Shown here piece after piece: positions 1 to 7,523 of a DNA stretch of 49,673 bases. The translations under genes and the position numbers were made by a program. Source of the stretch: Bythopirellula sp. (lineage in GTDB: Bacteria > Planctomycetota > Planctomycetia > Pirellulales > Lacipirellulaceae). The notes below the pieces were generated by a model. The model was not told the DNA's origin. It did not search any database and saw only the letters and a program-made list of their open reading frames with translations. Location of the stretch: positions 1 through 49,673 of the forward strand of contig JANQQA010000189.1 of NCBI GenBank assembly GCA_028285205.1, written 5' to 3'. Positions within the stretch are counted from its first letter, which is position 1, and every line of letters begins with the position of its first letter.

Positions 1-411
1 GGGATTGTGCGCCGCGAGTTCCGCGTCTCCCTGGACCACATGCAGCGAGGCTCGCTTCTGCGGGCTGGCTTCGGTTAGCATCAGCGTATCGGCTGCGCGC
101 CCCTCGTTTGCTGCGAAATGAACTGCCAGCAGATCATTCTTTCCCTTGGGCTTCGTGCCGGCACGCTTGCGGTGAAACCGCCCGGCAACCATCAGATGGA
201 CAACCAGACACAATCCGTCTTCCAACTTCCAAACGATTCGTTTGCCGAGGCGCTGGAACCCTTGGATTCGTTTTCCCTTCGCGTCACTGAGATCAGGCTC
301 GAAGGAACGCACCAAGAACGGACTCTTTAGTTCCAGCCGCTCGATAGACCTGCCACGATAGTGCCGCTCGAGTGCTTCGCAATAGATGGTCACGTCGGGC
401 AGTTCGGGCAC
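1..411 (-). CDS. mutM: Fpg/MutM (Fpg/Nei family) DNA glycosylase, 5' part only
   Basis: Base-excision-repair glycosylase/AP lyase that removes oxidised purines. Reading the minus strand from a GTG at 411 gives a protein beginning PELPDVTIYCEALERHY. The N-terminal Pro-Glu after Met removal is the catalytic nucleophile and acid of the Fpg/Nei family, which fixes the start. A conserved Lys/Arg segment (RLGKRIVWKLEDG) and an HLMVAGRFH strand follow, as expected for the N-terminal beta-sandwich. The frame is open for all 137 codons to the window edge, so the helix-two-turn-helix and any zinc finger lie outside. It diverges from the LptF-like gene. Fpg and Nei cannot be separated from this part alone. 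Confidence 0.85.
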   Translation of the reverse strand, partial: MPELPDVTIYCEALERHYRGRSIERLELKSPFLVRSFEPDLSDAKGKRIQGFQRLGKRIVWKLEDGLCLVVHLMVAGRFHRKRAGTKPKGKNDLLAVHFAANEGRAADTLMLTEASPQKRASLHVVQGDAELAAHNP

Positions 412-655
412 GTGCGTCTTCGGGGCTTGAGTATTACGGCAGTCGCGGCAACTCGCAAAACGCTAGGTCACACACCTGTATCCTTGTGAATCGGCGTATG
501 CTATCACTCCCACCAGCGTGCCAGTGTTATGACTGACATGCAAGTCCCTGCACGGACACGAGGGACGTCGAAAGTGTCGTTTTCTCCGCTTGCCGAGGTT
601 GCTACAGTACGTCACGCCCACATTGCGACCCCGCTCTCAAATGCTGCCCTGACTC

Positions 656-1843
656 TTGCGTATCCTGACCCGCTACATCGCGCTGGACCTGCTCAAGGTC
701 TTTTCGCTCACGCTGACGGTGATGACGGCTTTCTTGTTCGTCATCCTTACCGGCAAGCTGGCCGTGGAGGAAAGCCTCGGGCTGGCGCCGATCGTCAGAG
801 CATTGCCCTACATTCTGCCACAAGCGATGCAATTCGCCGTCCCCGGCGCGATGCTGTTATCGACAGTGACCGTATACGGGCGAATCGCCGCGTCCAACGA
901 GATCGTCGCGATCAAGTCGATGGGAATCTCACCGATGATTCTGATTTGGCCGACGCTGATTCTCGCGACCTTGGTGAGTTTCGGAGGCGTGGTGTTGAAC
1001 GATGTTGCTGTCTCATGGGGACGTGGTGGACAGCAACGCGTGTTGATCGAATCGTTGGAAGAGATCGTTTATGGACGCCTGCAGACCACCAGGTCGTACA
1101 GTGACAACCGCTTCAAAGTAACCGTCCTGCGAGTCGAGGGGCGCCGGCTAATTCAGCCGGTCGTGCTGATCTACAACTCCGACCAGAAGCAGCCAGCCAC
1201 GATCGTTGCCGACGAGGCGGAGTTTCGCAATGACCCTGAGAACAACGCCATCCGCGTCGCGTTCGTCAACGCCGATGTCGATCTTCACGGCGAAGGCTCT
1301 GTGCATCACCCAGGATTGTTCGTCCACTCTATCCACTTGGACGATCTCACGGGCAGCAAAGCTTCGAAACGTAGCACTTCAGAGTATGCGCTCAGCGAGA
1401 TTGGTCCCTCGAAGATCGAGCAGACGCAATTGATTTCGCGTCTCGAGCAGGAAATGTCCGCCGAGATGGGGCATGCGTTAATGACTGGACGCACCTATGA
1501 ATTGGCTCCTACCGCTTGGCAAAACAAAGAAATCACGCTCAGAATCGCGGTCAGCAAGATGCATCGTCTGAAGACCGAGCCGCATCGACGCTGGGCGAAT
1601 GGCTTCAGTTGTTTGTGCTTTGTGATGATCGGCGCCCCGATGGCAATTCGCTTGCGCCACGGAGAGATCTGGGGGAGCTTCTTCGCCTGCTTCCTGCCGA
1701 TCTTGTTGGTGTACTACCCGATGCTAGCAGGTTGCCTCGACTTGGCCAAAGATGGTGTGCTTCCGCCACAAGCCGTGTGGCTGGGCAACATCGTGCTGGC
1801 GCTGTGGGGCGTGTGGCTGGTGCGGCGAGTAATCAAGTTTTGA
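656..1843 (+). CDS. LptF/LptG (YjgP/YjgQ) family permease
   Basis: Inner-membrane permease of the LptBFG-type ABC exporter that extracts lipopolysaccharide toward the outer membrane. The 395-residue product has the family layout: N-terminal membrane helices (about residues 12-30, 55-75, 95-115), a central periplasmic beta-jellyroll of about 170 residues, and three C-terminal helices ending in a WLVRRVIKF tail. The start is a TTG; the only nearby in-frame ATG (641) runs straight into a stop. No second permease or LptB ATPase is adjacent, so whether this is LptF, LptG or a paralogue cannot be decided. A heptameric repeat begins 7 bases after the stop. Confidence 0.85.
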   Translation: MRILTRYIALDLLKVFSLTLTVMTAFLFVILTGKLAVEESLGLAPIVRALPYILPQAMQFAVPGAMLLSTVTVYGRIAASNEIVAIKSMGISPMILIWPTLILATLVSFGGVVLNDVAVSWGRGGQQRVLIESLEEIVYGRLQTTRSYSDNRFKVTVLRVEGRRLIQPVVLIYNSDQKQPATIVADEAEFRNDPENNAIRVAFVNADVDLHGEGSVHHPGLFVHSIHLDDLTGSKASKRSTSEYALSEIGPSKIEQTQLISRLEQEMSAEMGHALMTGRTYELAPTAWQNKEITLRIAVSKMHRLKTEPHRRWANGFSCLCFVMIGAPMAIRLRHGEIWGSFFACFLPILLVYYPMLAGCLDLAKDGVLPPQAVWLGNIVLALWGVWLVRRVIKF

Positions 1844-1849
1844 TGGGCA

Positions 1850-1898
1850 TTTGTACTTAGTACTTCGTGCTTGGTTCTTTGCATCTGGTGCTTTGTGG
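1850..1898 (+). repeat. degenerate heptamer tandem repeat
   Basis: Seven consecutive 7-base units of the form TTxGTxC (TTTGTAC, TTAGTAC, TTCGTGC, TTGGTTC, TTTGCAT, CTGGTGC, TTTGTGG) lie immediately downstream of the LptF-like stop codon. The period is exactly seven, with drift in the later units. No coding function is apparent. The rest of the 1844-2076 spacer shows nothing else recognisable apart from the AAGGAGG ribosome-binding site of the next gene. Confidence 0.6.
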
Positions 1899-2063
1899 GA
1901 TTGCGGGTAGCTAGCACTCATCAAGAAGCAAGAACCAATCCCCAAATATCAATCTTGTCAAATTTACAATCCAGCCGCTACACTCCACCTCCCCGTCGGA
2001 CTTCATGACGAAGTCTGTGATTGCTTGACGTTGCTCGATCCCGCGACACAGCGTCCCCACGAC

Positions 2064-2070
2064 AAGGAGG
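2064..2070 (+). promoter_or_regulatory. Shine-Dalgarno of the histidine kinase gene
   Basis: AAGGAGG lies six bases before the GTG at 2077. It decides that non-ATG start in a window where strong ribosome-binding sites are not universal. Confidence 0.75.
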
Positions 2071-2076
2071 TCGTCG

Positions 2077-3711
2077 GTGCATTCGCATTGGCCCATACGC
2101 ACGAAACTCAAGCTCGGTCTGGCCCTGCTGCTGATGACCGTACTTGCTCTGTTTGCCACCGCATACTACGGACTGTACGCGTATCGGGGTCTGGTAAAGG
2201 GTCTGAGTGCCCGTTCAACCGAGTTGCCCTTGGCCGCTCAAGTGGGGCAAGAACTCATCGAACTGCGCGATGTGCTGATCGAGGCCAACGAGCGACTCGA
2301 GCTCGCTAGCCAAGTGTATAAGGATGACGAACACGAAGACTCTTATTTGTTTTTTCTCTCGTACGATTCGTTGTTATCTCGCGAGTACACCATGCATCTT
2401 GGAAAATTCCGAGATGCCCTTGAACGCTACCGTCGCCAACTCGGCCAGAGTGACGAAGCCGACGCCTCTCGACTGAGCGATGATTCGCGAGAGCGGAAAA
2501 CCCTTGAGGAAATCGACAGAGTTCTAGAGCCTATCCTCGAGGTCGAACTGGCTGAGGACGGGCTGCTCGATGAAGCGCTGATTTCAGGGTTGATGAAACA
2601 GGTTGAGCTGCTGCGACAACTGGTCGTCGAACTTCCCAGCCACTTGCACACGCAGTTTCGTGAGTTTGCCGACGCGGTGAGAGCCCAATATCGCACGGCC
2701 ATCGTCGCCGCGTGGGTGAATGCGTCGTTCGCGTTGATCCTGCTGGTCACTTCCACCCGATTGTTCTACAAGTGGTTTGCCGAGCCACTCCAAATACTGG
2801 TTCAAGGATCGCGCGAGGTTGCCAAGGGAAAATACAACCATCGTATTCATCTGGATACTCGCGATGAAATTGGCGAACTGGCCGAAGCGATGAACGACAT
2901 GACCGCTCAGTTTCAAGCGACGCGTGACGATCTTGATCGTCAGGTCCGCGAACGCACTTTGCAGGTTGTGCGCAGCGAGCAACTCGCCAGCGTTGGATTT
3001 CTCGCCGCCGGAGTGTCCCATGAGATCAACAACCCACTGGCTTCCATTGCCCTGTGCAGCGAATCGCTGGAGAGCCGGCTAAGCGAGTTCTTCGCGGAAA
3101 ACCAGGCCGACTCCGAAGAGGAGCAAGTGATCCACGATTACTTGCAGATGATTCAGCGCGAGGCGTTCCGCTGCAAACAGATCACGGAGAAGCTCCTCGA
3201 CTTCGCACGGATGGGGGATTCCAAAAAACACAGCACCGATCTTCGCGAGCTGGTTGAAGACGTGGTCGAGATGGTTCAGCACCTCGGCAAGTATCAGGAC
3301 AAAAATCTGGAAGTCGTGCCTGGCGATCCGGTCATCGCTGAGGTCAGTGCTCCAGAGATCAAGCAAGTGGTACTGAATCTGATCACCAATGGTCTGGAAA
3401 GCCTCGAGCCTGGCGGAACGGTGCGCGTGTCGATCGACCACGAAGCGACGCAAGCCCGCGTTGTCGTCGAAGACAACGGTTGTGGCATGACCGAGGAAAT
3501 ACGCAAACACCTGTTTGAACCTTTTTTCACACGTCGGCAGAGTGGCCAAGGGATTGGCCTAGGCTTGTCGATTACTTATCGAATTGTCCAGGAACATCAT
3601 GGGCAAATCGACGTTACTAGTGATGGCGTTGGCCGCGGCTCGAAGTTTGTCGTCTCGTTGCCAGCCCATCCCTTGAGCAAGGAGACGCACCATCGCTACC
3701 AAGCAGCCTAA
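2077..3711 (+). CDS. membrane sensor histidine kinase (HAMP, HisKA, HATPase)
   Basis: Sensor kinase that phosphorylates a partner regulator, almost certainly the sigma-54 activator encoded next. The 544-residue product has a transmembrane helix at about 11-32, an acidic periplasmic sensor region of about 175 residues, a second helix at about 208-228, a HAMP linker (about 230-283), a dimerisation domain with phospho-acceptor His315 in GVSHEINNPL, and an ATPase domain with N box (NLITNGLESL), G1 box (EDNGCGM), F box (LFEPFFTRR) and G2 box (GIGLGLS). The GTG start is supported by an AAGGAGG site six bases upstream. The sensor domain matches nothing I recognise, so the stimulus is unknown. Confidence 0.92.
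   Translation: MHSHWPIRTKLKLGLALLLMTVLALFATAYYGLYAYRGLVKGLSARSTELPLAAQVGQELIELRDVLIEANERLELASQVYKDDEHEDSYLFFLSYDSLLSREYTMHLGKFRDALERYRRQLGQSDEADASRLSDDSRERKTLEEIDRVLEPILEVELAEDGLLDEALISGLMKQVELLRQLVVELPSHLHTQFREFADAVRAQYRTAIVAAWVNASFALILLVTSTRLFYKWFAEPLQILVQGSREVAKGKYNHRIHLDTRDEIGELAEAMNDMTAQFQATRDDLDRQVRERTLQVVRSEQLASVGFLAAGVSHEINNPLASIALCSESLESRLSEFFAENQADSEEEQVIHDYLQMIQREAFRCKQITEKLLDFARMGDSKKHSTDLRELVEDVVEMVQHLGKYQDKNLEVVPGDPVIAEVSAPEIKQVVLNLITNGLESLEPGGTVRVSIDHEATQARVVVEDNGCGMTEEIRKHLFEPFFTRRQSGQGIGLGLSITYRIVQEHHGQIDVTSDGVGRGSKFVVSLPAHPLSKETHHRYQAA
3679..3694 (+). promoter_or_regulatory. ribosome-binding site possibly serving an ATC start
   Basis: AAGGAG at 3679-3684 sits seven bases before an ATC codon at 3692, in frame with the response regulator. 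No ATG, GTG or TTG occurs between the in-frame stop at 3674 and the TTG at 3722, and that TTG has no correctly spaced site of its own. Initiation at ATC would add ten residues (ATC-GCT-ACC-AAG...). Confidence 0.4.
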
Positions 3712-3721
3712 TGGTCAAGGA

Positions 3722-5068
3722 TTGACCCTCTTGTTTGCCGACGACGAACGCTCGCTGCAAGAGCTGATGAAGCTGGAACTCCCGCGGCTGGGCCACACCG
3801 TCACGGTATGTCCAGATGGTCTGACAGCCATCGCGGCGCTAGATAAAAACACCTACGACTGTATCATCGTCGACCTCGATATGCCGGGCAAGGACGGCAT
3901 CAGCGTGATTGCGCATTGCAAGGAGATCTCACCCGAGACCGAAGCCGTCGTGCTCACCGGCAAGTCAACCATGGAGACGGCAATCGCCGCGCTTCGCCAC
4001 GGCGCGTTCGATTATCTCACCAAACCCTGCAAGTTGATCGAGATTCAAGCCTTGCTGGGCCGTGTATCCGAGAAACGTCAGCTCACGCAGAAGTACCGCG
4101 CACTGCAGCACCAGGTACTCCGTTTGGAAGGCGCGCCTCAGCTGATCGGCAAGACGCCCGCAATGGCGAAGGTGAAGGTGCTGATCGAAAAAGTGGCACC
4201 AACCAATTCGACCGTGCTCATCCTGGGAGAGACGGGAACCGGCAAGGAGCTCGTTGCTCGGGCGCTACACGACAACAGCACACGTGCTGACAATCCGTTC
4301 GTGGCAATCAACTGCGGTGCCTTGCCCGAAACGTTGATTGAGAGCGAGCTGTTCGGACACCGCAAAGGTGCGTTTACCGGTGCCGACGATCATCGTGTCG
4401 GACTGTTCGAAGTCGCGAATGGTGGCACGCTATTCCTCGACGAGATCGGCGAACTGCCCAAATCGATGCAGGCGAAACTGCTGCGTGTGCTGGAGAGTGG
4501 TGAAATCCGCCGGGTAGGTGAAAACAAACCGGTCACGGTCGACGTGCGGATCGTCTGTGCCACACACCGCGACCTACCATCGATGGTGGCGGAGGAAGAG
4601 TTCCGCGAGGACTTGATGTACCGCATCAATACCTTCGAGATCAACCTGCCACCGCTACGCGAACGCATCGACGACGTGCCGGAACTGGCGTTGCACCTGC
4701 TCGCCCGTTTCCGTCGTGGCGCGGAAGCAAAACTCGCCGACGACGCGATCGAAGCCTTGCGCGGACACGTTTGGCCCGGCAACGTTCGTGAGTTGGCTAA
4801 TGTGGTTGAGCATGCAACGATTCTGTGCGACGAAGGCCCCATCCATCGCGAGCACCTGCCGCAACACTTCGACAGCCGCCAACTCCAAGGCGCGGCCCGT
4901 CAACGTCGCGGCGTGATGACGCTCCGAGAACTGGAAATGGAAGCGATCATCGAAGCACTGGAACGCAACGACGGTAGCAAACCCAAAGCGGCCGAACAGC
5001 TGGGCGTTAGCTTGAAGACGCTCTACAACAAACTCAATTCGGCGAGCGAGTTGGAGAAGTCAGCGTAG
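3722..5068 (+). CDS. NtrC-family sigma-54-dependent response regulator
   Basis: Transcription activator for sigma-54 promoters, the expected partner of the preceding kinase. The 448-residue product has a receiver domain (about 1-115, phospho-acceptor Asp51 in VDLDMPG), an AAA+ domain with Walker A GETGTGKE, an intact GAFTGA loop that contacts sigma-54, Walker B TLFLDEIGE and an arginine-finger region, then a Fis-type helix-turn-helix at the C-terminus (AAEQLGVSLKTLYNKLN). The start given is a TTG; an ATC at 3692 behind a good ribosome-binding site may be the true start, which would overlap the kinase gene by 20 bases. No sigma-54 promoter was recognised nearby. Confidence 0.93.
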   Translation: MTLLFADDERSLQELMKLELPRLGHTVTVCPDGLTAIAALDKNTYDCIIVDLDMPGKDGISVIAHCKEISPETEAVVLTGKSTMETAIAALRHGAFDYLTKPCKLIEIQALLGRVSEKRQLTQKYRALQHQVLRLEGAPQLIGKTPAMAKVKVLIEKVAPTNSTVLILGETGTGKELVARALHDNSTRADNPFVAINCGALPETLIESELFGHRKGAFTGADDHRVGLFEVANGGTLFLDEIGELPKSMQAKLLRVLESGEIRRVGENKPVTVDVRIVCATHRDLPSMVAEEEFREDLMYRINTFEINLPPLRERIDDVPELALHLLARFRRGAEAKLADDAIEALRGHVWPGNVRELANVVEHATILCDEGPIHREHLPQHFDSRQLQGAARQRRGVMTLRELEMEAIIEALERNDGSKPKAAEQLGVSLKTLYNKLNSASELEKSA

Positions 5069-5085
5069 AAGGGAGGTGCAGTTTT

Positions 5086-5115
5086 CCACCACGGAGTCAC
5101 GGAGAGCACAGAGGA
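5086..5115. repeat. left inverted repeat of the GxxExxY unit
   Basis: A 30-base arm containing CACGGAG, CACGGAG and CACAGAG at 8-9 base spacing. Its reverse complement matches 5527-5556 at 27 of 30 positions. It lies 15 bases beyond the stop codon of the enclosed gene. Confidence 0.75.
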
Positions 5116-5130
5116 TTGTCTTGAGAGTCT

Positions 5131-5505
5131 TTACAACACTCTTCTGATGATGCCCTCTTTCATCAGCTTAACGTTGAAGTTGAGCAGCAGCCCAATTCGC
5201 TTACCACTCAACTTCAGATAGGTTAGTAATTGGGCTTCGTGCACAGGTAAGATGCACTCCACGCTTTTCAATTCAAGCACGACTTCGTCTTCAACAACTA
5301 TATCCATCTGGAAGTTACATGAGAGTTGTACTTCCTTGTATTGGATTGGTAACGGTACTTGGCGATTGAATGCAACTCCGCGGGATTCGAGTTCGTGGCA
5401 AAGGCATTCTTCGTAGGCGGACTCCAGAAGGCCCGGCCCAAGGTACTTGTGAACTTCAATCGCCGCGGCACAAATCTGCCCCGTCAACTCCTCGGCAACA
5501 AGCAT
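5131..5505 (-). CDS. GxxExxY protein
   Basis: Small protein of the GxxExxY family (TIGR04256-like), function unknown. The 124-residue product has the diagnostic GPGLLESAY near residue 28 and a C-terminal core resembling the PD-(D/E)XK fold (QMDIVVEDEVVLELKSVE, then QLLTYLKLSGKRIGLLLNF), so a nuclease-like fold is possible. Length is typical for the family. The gene is closely bracketed by a pair of 30-base inverted repeats, giving a unit of about 470 bases that looks inserted between the two-component operon and lexA. Start ATG at 5505. Confidence 0.85.
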   Translation of the reverse strand: MLVAEELTGQICAAAIEVHKYLGPGLLESAYEECLCHELESRGVAFNRQVPLPIQYKEVQLSCNFQMDIVVEDEVVLELKSVECILPVHEAQLLTYLKLSGKRIGLLLNFNVKLMKEGIIRRVL

Positions 5506-5526
5506 GGAAGAACTCCCTGGATTCTC

Positions 5527-5556
5527 TCCTCCGTGCTCCCCGTGACTCCGTGGTGA
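5527..5556. repeat. right inverted repeat of the GxxExxY unit
   Basis: Right arm, 27 of 30 bases matching the reverse complement of 5086-5115. It contains the same heptads in reverse (CTCCGTG, CCCCGTG, CTCCGTG). It starts 21 bases upstream of the GxxExxY start codon and ends 10 bases from the lexA stop. Confidence 0.75.
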
Positions 5557-5566
5557 TATTTTCTTC

Positions 5567-6163
5567 TCACACCTTCCGCACGACGCCCGTCACCACGCCT
5601 AGCACTTTCACATTCCGGCAGTAGATGGGCTTCATCTCGGAGTTCGCCGGTTGCAGGCGGACGCGGTTGGCTTCGGGGTACCAGTACTTGAGCGTTGCGT
5701 CCCCTTCGTCGGTCAGCGCGACGACGATGTCGCCCTTATCGGCGGTGCGGGCTTTGCGGCAGATGACCAGGTCGCCGTCAGTGATTGCCGCTTCGATCAT
5801 CGAATCGCCTTTGACTCGCAGGGCGAACAGATTCTTTTGGCCGAACCAGTCTTCAAACTCAAACCGCTCTGCCTGCTCGATGGCCTCGGTCAGGCTGCCA
5901 GCGGCGATTTGACCAACCAGCGGTAGGCCGCGATCTTCGTGCGCTGCTTCGGTCAGTTGAATCGCTCGCGACATGTTCGGCTCGCGCGTGATCAGCCCTT
6001 TCTTTTCCAAGGCCTTGAGGTGACACATTACGCCGTTGGGCGAGTTGATCTCGAAATACTCGCCGATTTCTCGCACCGTCGGACCATATCCTCGGCCCCC
6101 GATTTTTTCGCGGATAAACTCAAACACCTCACGTTGCCGCTTGGTCAGTTGGTCGAGACTCAT
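5567..6163 (-). CDS. lexA: LexA repressor
   Basis: SOS-response repressor that self-cleaves when activated by RecA. The 198-residue product has an N-terminal winged HTH (TVREIGEYFEINSPNGVMCH), an Ala-Gly cleavage site in GQIAAGSL, and the S24 peptidase dyad: Ser in KGDSMIEAAI and Lys in DATLKYW. The ATG at 6163 is preferred over an upstream in-frame extension of 60 residues because homologues begin MSLDQLTKRQREV-like and GGGGGA precedes it. Upstream, CTGTACAG at 6280-6287 could be part of an operator but is unproven. Confidence 0.95.
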   Translation of the reverse strand: MSLDQLTKRQREVFEFIREKIGGRGYGPTVREIGEYFEINSPNGVMCHLKALEKKGLITREPNMSRAIQLTEAAHEDRGLPLVGQIAAGSLTEAIEQAERFEFEDWFGQKNLFALRVKGDSMIEAAITDGDLVICRKARTADKGDIVVALTDEGDATLKYWYPEANRVRLQPANSEMKPIYCRNVKVLGVVTGVVRKV

Positions 6164-6279
6164 GCGGTTTCCCCCGGAATAATGGCTTTCGATGCCGGAA
6201 AACAGGCCGCTAATTGCGAAAACTCTGTTTCCTGCGTTCCTGACATAATAATATACGGGCGTACACATGGCAATAGCAT

Positions 6280-6287
6280 CTGTACAG
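6280..6287. promoter_or_regulatory. palindrome upstream of lexA, possible operator
   Basis: Perfect 8-base palindrome CTGTACAG about 117 bases upstream of the lexA start, in the divergent spacer with the protease gene. LexA commonly regulates itself, but I do not know the binding motif in this lineage, and an 8-base palindrome is weak evidence. Confidence 0.2.
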
Positions 6288-6455
6288 TAGTCGGCGGAAT
6301 GTTGAACTTGCCGCCTAGATGCGGTTAGTTGCCTTCCTACCACCAGCTCGCAAAAATGGAGTCACGCGTAGGAACTGCGAAAATGCACGTCAAGCAGTAG
6401 AAGCCGGCTGTGGGGAGCCAGCGCAGGATCGAACACTCTCGGAGGAGACTTGCCC

Positions 6456-7523
6456 GTGGCCCAATGTCGGATCGGAACGCTTATGGCCTGCGTTGTCGCA
6501 GGCACGCTCAGCTCCCTCTCAGTTTCTGCCGCCGAACCGCTCACACTCCCCGCCGACGTCGAAGCGGTGCTCGAGGCACGTTACCCGCGGAATGCCGAGC
6601 AACTCAAGCTCATTCAGCAGCAGGTGCAACGGGTCTCGAAACTGGCCATGCCGGCCACCGTCGGGATCACGGTTGGACAAGGCATGGGCAGCGGGGTGAT
6701 CGTCAGTGCCGACGGGCTCGTGCTGACTGCAGCGCATGTGATTGGCGGCGCCGGCAGACGTGCGACGATCTTGTTGCCTGACGGGCGGAGGTTGCGGGCG
6801 CGGACGTTAGGCGCCAATCACGAAATCGATGCGGGGATGATACGAATCACTAATCCGCCGAGCGACCTACCCTATTTGCCAGTGGCAAAAAGTGAGGCAG
6901 AAATCGGCGAATGGGTGATCACGCTCGGACAACCTGGTGGCACGCTGGAAGATCGCTCGCCGCCGTTGCGACTCGGGCGGATTCTCGGTGTGGGCGACGA
7001 CTGGGTTTGCACCGATTGCACGTTGGTCGGCGGGGACTCGGGCGGACCGCTGATTAATCTGCGCGGCGAGGTGCTAGCCGTACACTCCAGCATCGGCCCC
7101 GAGATCGTGCACAACTTTCATATCCCCGTGATAAGAATCGAGACCGGTTGGGACCGTCTGCTGGCGGGCGAAGTGTGGGGCAACGAACTGCAGGAAGTGC
7201 TCCGTACGCGCATGCGGCCGATCATGGGAATTGCCGGCGAAACCCGCGATGGCAAGTGTCACGTCGAGCAAGTCTATCGTGATTTGCCAGCTTTCGACGC
7301 AGGCATACGCGAGGGCGATGTGATCGTCGAAGTTGATGGTGAAAAAATTACGAGTTTCGAGGGCGTGTCGAGTCGTGTTCGCAAAAAGAAACCTGGCCAA
7401 CGGATGAGACTAAAGATCGACCGCGATGGAAAGACCTTCGACGTCGAACTGACACTGGCAGGCCTTCGTCGCGCAGCCCCCCGCGATCAGGATGACGAGC
7501 AACAGGAAGGAAACGAACCATGA
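6456..7523 (+). CDS. secreted trypsin-like (S1C/DegP-type) protease with PDZ domain
   Basis: Periplasmic HtrA-like serine protease. The product (355 residues) has a signal peptide ending near SVSAAEP, a trypsin-fold domain with the full triad (His in LTAAHVIG, Asp in NHEIDAGMI, Ser in GGDSGGPL), and one C-terminal PDZ domain (about 240-335, GIREGDVIVEVDGEKI). Start: the GTG at 6456 is eight bases from GGAGGAG (6441-6447); a TTG at 6450 is in frame but only two bases from it. The stop overlaps the next start by four bases (ATGA), so the two genes are translationally coupled. Confidence 0.88.
   Translation: MAQCRIGTLMACVVAGTLSSLSVSAAEPLTLPADVEAVLEARYPRNAEQLKLIQQQVQRVSKLAMPATVGITVGQGMGSGVIVSADGLVLTAAHVIGGAGRRATILLPDGRRLRARTLGANHEIDAGMIRITNPPSDLPYLPVAKSEAEIGEWVITLGQPGGTLEDRSPPLRLGRILGVGDDWVCTDCTLVGGDSGGPLINLRGEVLAVHSSIGPEIVHNFHIPVIRIETGWDRLLAGEVWGNELQEVLRTRMRPIMGIAGETRDGKCHVEQVYRDLPAFDAGIREGDVIVEVDGEKITSFEGVSSRVRKKKPGQRMRLKIDRDGKTFDVELTLAGLRRAAPRDQDDEQQEGNEP

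Noticed and set aside
529..1104. Long plus-strand frame of 191 residues overlapping the LptF-like gene
   Set aside because: It is Arg/Asp-rich shadow sequence in another frame of a clear membrane permease.
5086..5556. Complete insertion sequence around the GxxExxY gene
   Set aside because: No transposase is encoded and no target duplication could be confirmed; only a repeat-bracketed cassette is supported.
6164..6343. 60-residue N-terminal extension of LexA
   Set aside because: The internal ATG with upstream GGGGGA gives the standard LexA start; the extension overlaps the expected promoter.
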